Origin: JANMEB01 sp041740495
Lineage (GTDB): Bacteria > Planctomycetota > Planctomycetia > Pirellulales > Pirellulaceae
Assembly (NCBI GenBank): GCA_041740495.1
Contig: JBGSLW010000159.1
Span: forward strand, 1-28,198
Direction: 5' to 3'
Length of the DNA: 28,198 nucleotides
How positions within the stretch are numbered: position 1 is the first letter of the stretch; each line of letters opens with the position of its first letter. The notes under the pieces are model-generated. The model saw only the letters and a list, made by a program, of their open reading frames with translations, was not told the origin of the DNA and did no database searches. This document shows positions 25,271-28,198 of this stretch, one piece after another. Both the position numbers and the translations under genes were made by a program.

Positions 25271-25966
25271 TTAGATGCGGTAGCAGCGTTGCGCGAACTC
25301 GTGGATTCGCGTGAGCAGCGGGTAATCGGCGTAAAATCGTTCGCGAAGTTGCTGCGGCACCGGCTCGTCGTACTCGGAAACGTTGGTCCGAGGCAAGGTC
25401 AGCTTCGGCTTGCCCAACACGATCGCCAGGTTGTCGACCGAATGCTGCAAGTCTTCAAACAGTCCCAGGTACACGAACCGCTCCCGCAATCTCCTTTCGC
25501 AATTAGCCAAGTCCAGATCCTGCGGCAAATGATCAAAGAGCCAATACGGGTAATCGCGGACGTAGTGTTCCAGCGTGGGATAATGCGTACGGATATCGAC
25601 CGGCTCGCCGCGAAACAAAAACCGCCCCTGCAGACTGCGGCGTTTGAAGAAAAAATACATCGAGACGACCGTGTCGAACGGATCGCGGATGATCGAAAAA
25701 TATTGTTGAATTTCTGGATAATAATAGGGGAGCCCGTAACCGCGCCAATGGTTGAAATGCCCTTGGAGACAGCGGACGTCCGGCAGCCAGTTGCCCGCCG
25801 CATCCTGGGTGGCGATTCGCGGCAACAGTTGGTCTCGCGTCTCGTCTTGATTCAATTTGTGAAAGGACGGACCGAACCAGCGAGACAGCAACGCGATAAA
25901 GCTGGAACCCGCACATTTCGGGATGTGCACGAAGATAACAGGTTGCTCAGGATCGTAAGGGCGCAT
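25271..25966 (-). CDS. sulfotransferase family protein
   Basis: 231 residues from ATG 25966. PAPS-dependent sulfotransferase: the 5'-phosphosulfate loop is HIPKCAGSSF (residues 14-23) and the 3'-phosphate site is SIIRDPFDTVVSMYFFFKRR (Arg94, Asp95, Ser102). The HIPK(C/T)AGSS form belongs to the carbohydrate/membrane-associated group rather than the cytosolic steroid type. The likely acceptor is a sugar of the exported polysaccharide. It lies 34 bases after the ABC ATPase gene; a 242-base gap separates it from the downstream GT4 gene. No transmembrane segment is evident, so it should act in the cytoplasm before export. Confidence 0.9.
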   Translation of the reverse strand: MRPYDPEQPVIFVHIPKCAGSSFIALLSRWFGPSFHKLNQDETRDQLLPRIATQDAAGNWLPDVRCLQGHFNHWRGYGLPYYYPEIQQYFSIIRDPFDTVVSMYFFFKRRSLQGRFLFRGEPVDIRTHYPTLEHYVRDYPYWLFDHLPQDLDLANCERRLRERFVYLGLFEDLQHSVDNLAIVLGKPKLTLPRTNVSEYDEPVPQQLRERFYADYPLLTRIHEFAQRCYRI

Positions 25967-26000
25967 CCGCTCGCACTCCGCGTCGTCGCCGGCAAGACGG

Positions 26001-27245
26001 TCAGGAAGAAATCAACGACCAGGACTGTGGGAGCCGGATCAATCCGGGGCTGAGCCGATCGCCGCCCGACTCGTCGCCATCTCCCACCACCGCAAACCGA
26101 GCGGCCCCCACCCGCCGATGGTAGAAATCGACGCTCCCCGGGCCGTACAACGAAACTGTGGCATAGTACGATCCGATGGTCAACGGCAGTTCGGGGACCT
26201 CCACCTGGCAAACATTACTCCCTGGCTGCAGGGACCAGGTCAAACCCGCCTCCTGACTCGCCAACGCTGCGATCACCCCCGCGTCGGGTGCGTTGATCGT
26301 CACGACGCAACGAACCTGCGGAACCTGTCGGCTGGAATGAACTCCGATCCGCAAGCGCAGCGGTTCCCCGCATTGCAACTCGTCGATGGGCTCGCCTGCC
26401 GGATCGACGCAAACACACAATTCAATCCGCGGACCGTCCGGTAGGCCGGCGGCGTTTTCATCGACGGCGTTCCGCTTCGCGTCGACCAGTTTCTCGTACA
26501 CCGCGATGCCGCGACCCAAGTCCCCGTCGAACTCGATTTGGCCTTGCCCGAAGACGATCGCTCGTTGCGACAGCCTTGTCAGCATGTTGACGGCGTGGGT
26601 GACCAGTAGGATCGCTACCCCATCCTGAGCCAGTTGCCGCAATCGCTCCAGGCACTTCAAACGAAACCCGACATCCCCGACCGCCAAGACCTCATCCACC
26701 AGCAGCAGGTCGGGGCGCAAATGCGCCGCCACGGCAAACCCCAGCCGGACCCGCATCCCGGAACTGTACGTTTGTACAGGTGTTTCGATCACCCCGCCCA
26801 GCCCCGCGAATTCAACGATCTCCTCGAATCGTCTGGCAATCTCTCGTTGCGAGAGCCCCAAAACCGCGCCGTTGATCATCACATTCTCGCGGCCCGACAA
26901 CACTGGGTTGAAACCGGCGCCCAACTCGATCAACGCCCCCACCCGCCCGCGCAAGCGAATGCGCCCAGCATCGGGGCGGAGGAGTCCGTTGAGCATCTTC
27001 AGCATCGTGCTCTTTCCCGCGCCGTTGGGCCCCAGCAGCGCCACGCACTCGCCCGGCTCGACGACGAAGGTGGCGTCGTGCACCGCATAGAATTCCCCCG
27101 TTCGCAGCGACGCGCGCCCCGCACCGCGAGAGAACCGCGCCAATTCCATCAAATCCCGCACGCCGTAGCGCAGAGCCTGCTTCAGCTGCCGGCAATATTT
27201 TTTGGAGACCTGTTCCACCACGACGATCGCACCCTGTCCGCTCAT
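26001..27245 (-). CDS. ABC transporter ATPase, Wzt-type polysaccharide exporter
   Basis: 414 residues from ATG 27245. ATPase domain: Walker A GPNGAGKS (72-79), Q-loop region GAGFNPVLSGREN, signature YSSGM (160-164, the usual variant in O-antigen/teichoic acid exporters), Walker B LLLVDE (181-186) and the switch His217. Residues about 275-414 are a beta-rich Wzt C-terminal-type domain (IELCVCVDPAGEPIDELQCGEPLRLRIGVHSS ... YYATVSLYGPGSVDFYHRRVGAARFAVVGD), which binds the non-reducing end of the glycan in known exporters. The ATG overlaps the permease TGA (ATGA), a sign of translational coupling. It energises export of undecaprenyl-linked polysaccharide. Confidence 0.95.
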   Translation of the reverse strand: MSGQGAIVVVEQVSKKYCRQLKQALRYGVRDLMELARFSRGAGRASLRTGEFYAVHDATFVVEPGECVALLGPNGAGKSTMLKMLNGLLRPDAGRIRLRGRVGALIELGAGFNPVLSGRENVMINGAVLGLSQREIARRFEEIVEFAGLGGVIETPVQTYSSGMRVRLGFAVAAHLRPDLLLVDEVLAVGDVGFRLKCLERLRQLAQDGVAILLVTHAVNMLTRLSQRAIVFGQGQIEFDGDLGRGIAVYEKLVDAKRNAVDENAAGLPDGPRIELCVCVDPAGEPIDELQCGEPLRLRIGVHSSRQVPQVRCVVTINAPDAGVIAALASQEAGLTWSLQPGSNVCQVEVPELPLTIGSYYATVSLYGPGSVDFYHRRVGAARFAVVGDGDESGGDRLSPGLIRLPQSWSLISS

Positions 27246-28183
27246 CCTGGCGCCCTCTCAATCAGCACCGGAATCGACAGGCGATACAGGAGCAACCCCA
27301 TCAACAACAGCGGAATCGCCAACAAGCCGTAGATGATTGCCATGGCACCTGGATACGTTGCCCCCAGAATCAAACCATCCCGCGCCGCCACCAGCAAACC
27401 GGCTGGCGGATTCAGCCAATGCCATACCACCATCCCCTTCGCCGAATCAACAGGATAGATGATCGGTGTCAGAATCATCCACAGAGGCAGGCCGAATGCC
27501 AGGAGTTTCTCGACGTCGTGGTAGAGTACTCCGATCGGCATCAGCCACAAGCCCAGCGCGGTTCCTAGCGCGATCAACAGCACCAGGCCTAGCGGGAACA
27601 TCCAGATTCCCCAGCTCCAGACAGGAGGCCAGATGCAAAGAATCGGCAGCAACACCACCAGGCGAATCGCCAAGTTCATGCCGATTTCTCCCCAGCCGAC
27701 CAGCAGCAATGCCTCGCGCGGGAAGTTCAACTTGGCAATCATTCCCCGATTCTGTTTGTAGATATTGAGCGGCATCTGCAGCGACTCGGCGAACGTCTGC
27801 CAGATCACCATCCCAACCAACACATAAATGGCATAGGGAACGGCCAGCGGTTGATCGAACTCTAGTACCCGTTGGTTATGCAGAAAAACCCAGATCAAGG
27901 TATTGGCCAGTGGGGGGAGAAATGCCCAGGCGAATCCCAGCAAGGTCTGCCGGTACATGCCGCGGACGTTTCGTTGAAATAGCTGCCAGGCCAGCTCGCG
28001 GCCGGTGACAAATCCTCGCAGCGATGCCCCGATCAACTGTTGTCCGGCCCGCAACTCCGAAGCGGGCGTGTAAACGACTTCCGGCAAGGGGTCGCCTGGC
28101 GATCCGCGTTCCCGCCCAGAATCCGCTGGAGGTGTTCCGTCAGGAGCTTCTGCGGCGATTGGGCGGGTCAAGTGGTTCTTCAC
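27242..28183 (-). CDS. ABC-2 type permease, Wzm-type polysaccharide exporter
   Basis: 313 residues from a GTG at 28183; the frame stays open to the right edge (five more codons without a stop), so an upstream start outside the window is possible and the GTG lacks a Shine-Dalgarno. A hydrophilic Pro/Gly-rich leader of about 50 residues precedes the membrane part: FQRNVRGMYRQTLLGFAWAFLPPLANTLIW, a typical ABC-2 permease start, followed by about six hydrophobic segments and YHDVEKLLAFGLPLWMILTPIIYPVDSAKG, WHWLNPPAGLL. It pairs with the ATPase gene through an ATGA overlap. It forms the inner-membrane channel for lipid-linked glycan. Confidence 0.93.
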   Translation of the reverse strand: MKNHLTRPIAAEAPDGTPPADSGRERGSPGDPLPEVVYTPASELRAGQQLIGASLRGFVTGRELAWQLFQRNVRGMYRQTLLGFAWAFLPPLANTLIWVFLHNQRVLEFDQPLAVPYAIYVLVGMVIWQTFAESLQMPLNIYKQNRGMIAKLNFPREALLLVGWGEIGMNLAIRLVVLLPILCIWPPVWSWGIWMFPLGLVLLIALGTALGLWLMPIGVLYHDVEKLLAFGLPLWMILTPIIYPVDSAKGMVVWHWLNPPAGLLVAARDGLILGATYPGAMAIIYGLLAIPLLLMGLLLYRLSIPVLIERAPG

Positions 28184-28198
28184 CGTGGCGGGGCGGGG

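Overview
The window looks like chromosomal DNA of a planctomycete, probably of the Pirellulales type. This is inferred from gene content and style, not from a marker gene: Cys/Gly-rich secreted proteins and lipoproteins, a thioredoxin protein carrying a YHS-type tail, a TIGR03790-like protein, a choice-of-anchor-B-like protein, a divergent HU protein, scattered single genes on both strands, GC-rich codon use and many start codons with weak Shine-Dalgarno sites. I find no rRNA, tRNA, CRISPR array, phage module or complete insertion sequence.

Layout. 1-224: 5' part of a Cys-rich lipoprotein gene that runs off the left edge. 225-804: gene-free, with a MITE-like element (557-802) built from nested palindromes. 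805-1995: M24 metallopeptidase, divergent from a secreted protein with a PA-IL-like C-terminal domain (2081-3274). 3308-7839, minus strand: dGTPase, class II fructose-bisphosphate aldolase, a lipoprotein and a thioredoxin/YHS exported protein. 8448-9797: transcription terminator Rho, preceded by four tandem 17-bp repeats that form a chain of overlapping six-codon reading frames ending at the rho start. 10109-11482: exported LVIVD-repeat (choice-of-anchor-B-like) protein, followed by a strong intrinsic terminator placed directly against the ribosome binding site of a TPR-methyltransferase gene (11648-13012). 13021-13240: a pair of repeat palindromes.

13300-16924 is a divergent catabolic cluster: an SDR dehydrogenase and an enoyl-CoA hydratase on the minus strand, and an AtuA-like protein split into two genes on the plus strand. 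The set resembles part of the acyclic terpene/leucine (Atu/Liu) type of acyl-CoA catabolism, but the carboxylase and acyl-CoA dehydrogenase are not in the window. 16961-17191 holds another inverted-repeat element. 17296-20094: aldo/keto reductase and TIGR03790-like protein, tightly linked. 20361-20681: HU-family DNA-binding protein with a clear terminator. 20756-21467: a two-helix membrane protein and a DUF2237 protein.

21640-28183, all minus strand, is a surface-polysaccharide region. A Wzm/Wzt-type ABC exporter (ATGA overlap between permease and ATPase) is followed by a sulfotransferase, a GT4 glycosyltransferase, an RlmI-type rRNA methyltransferase whose ribosome binding site overlaps the GT4 stop codon, and a GT2 glycosyltransferase. 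The reading is export of a possibly sulfated glycan. The most unusual signal in the window is the rho leader.
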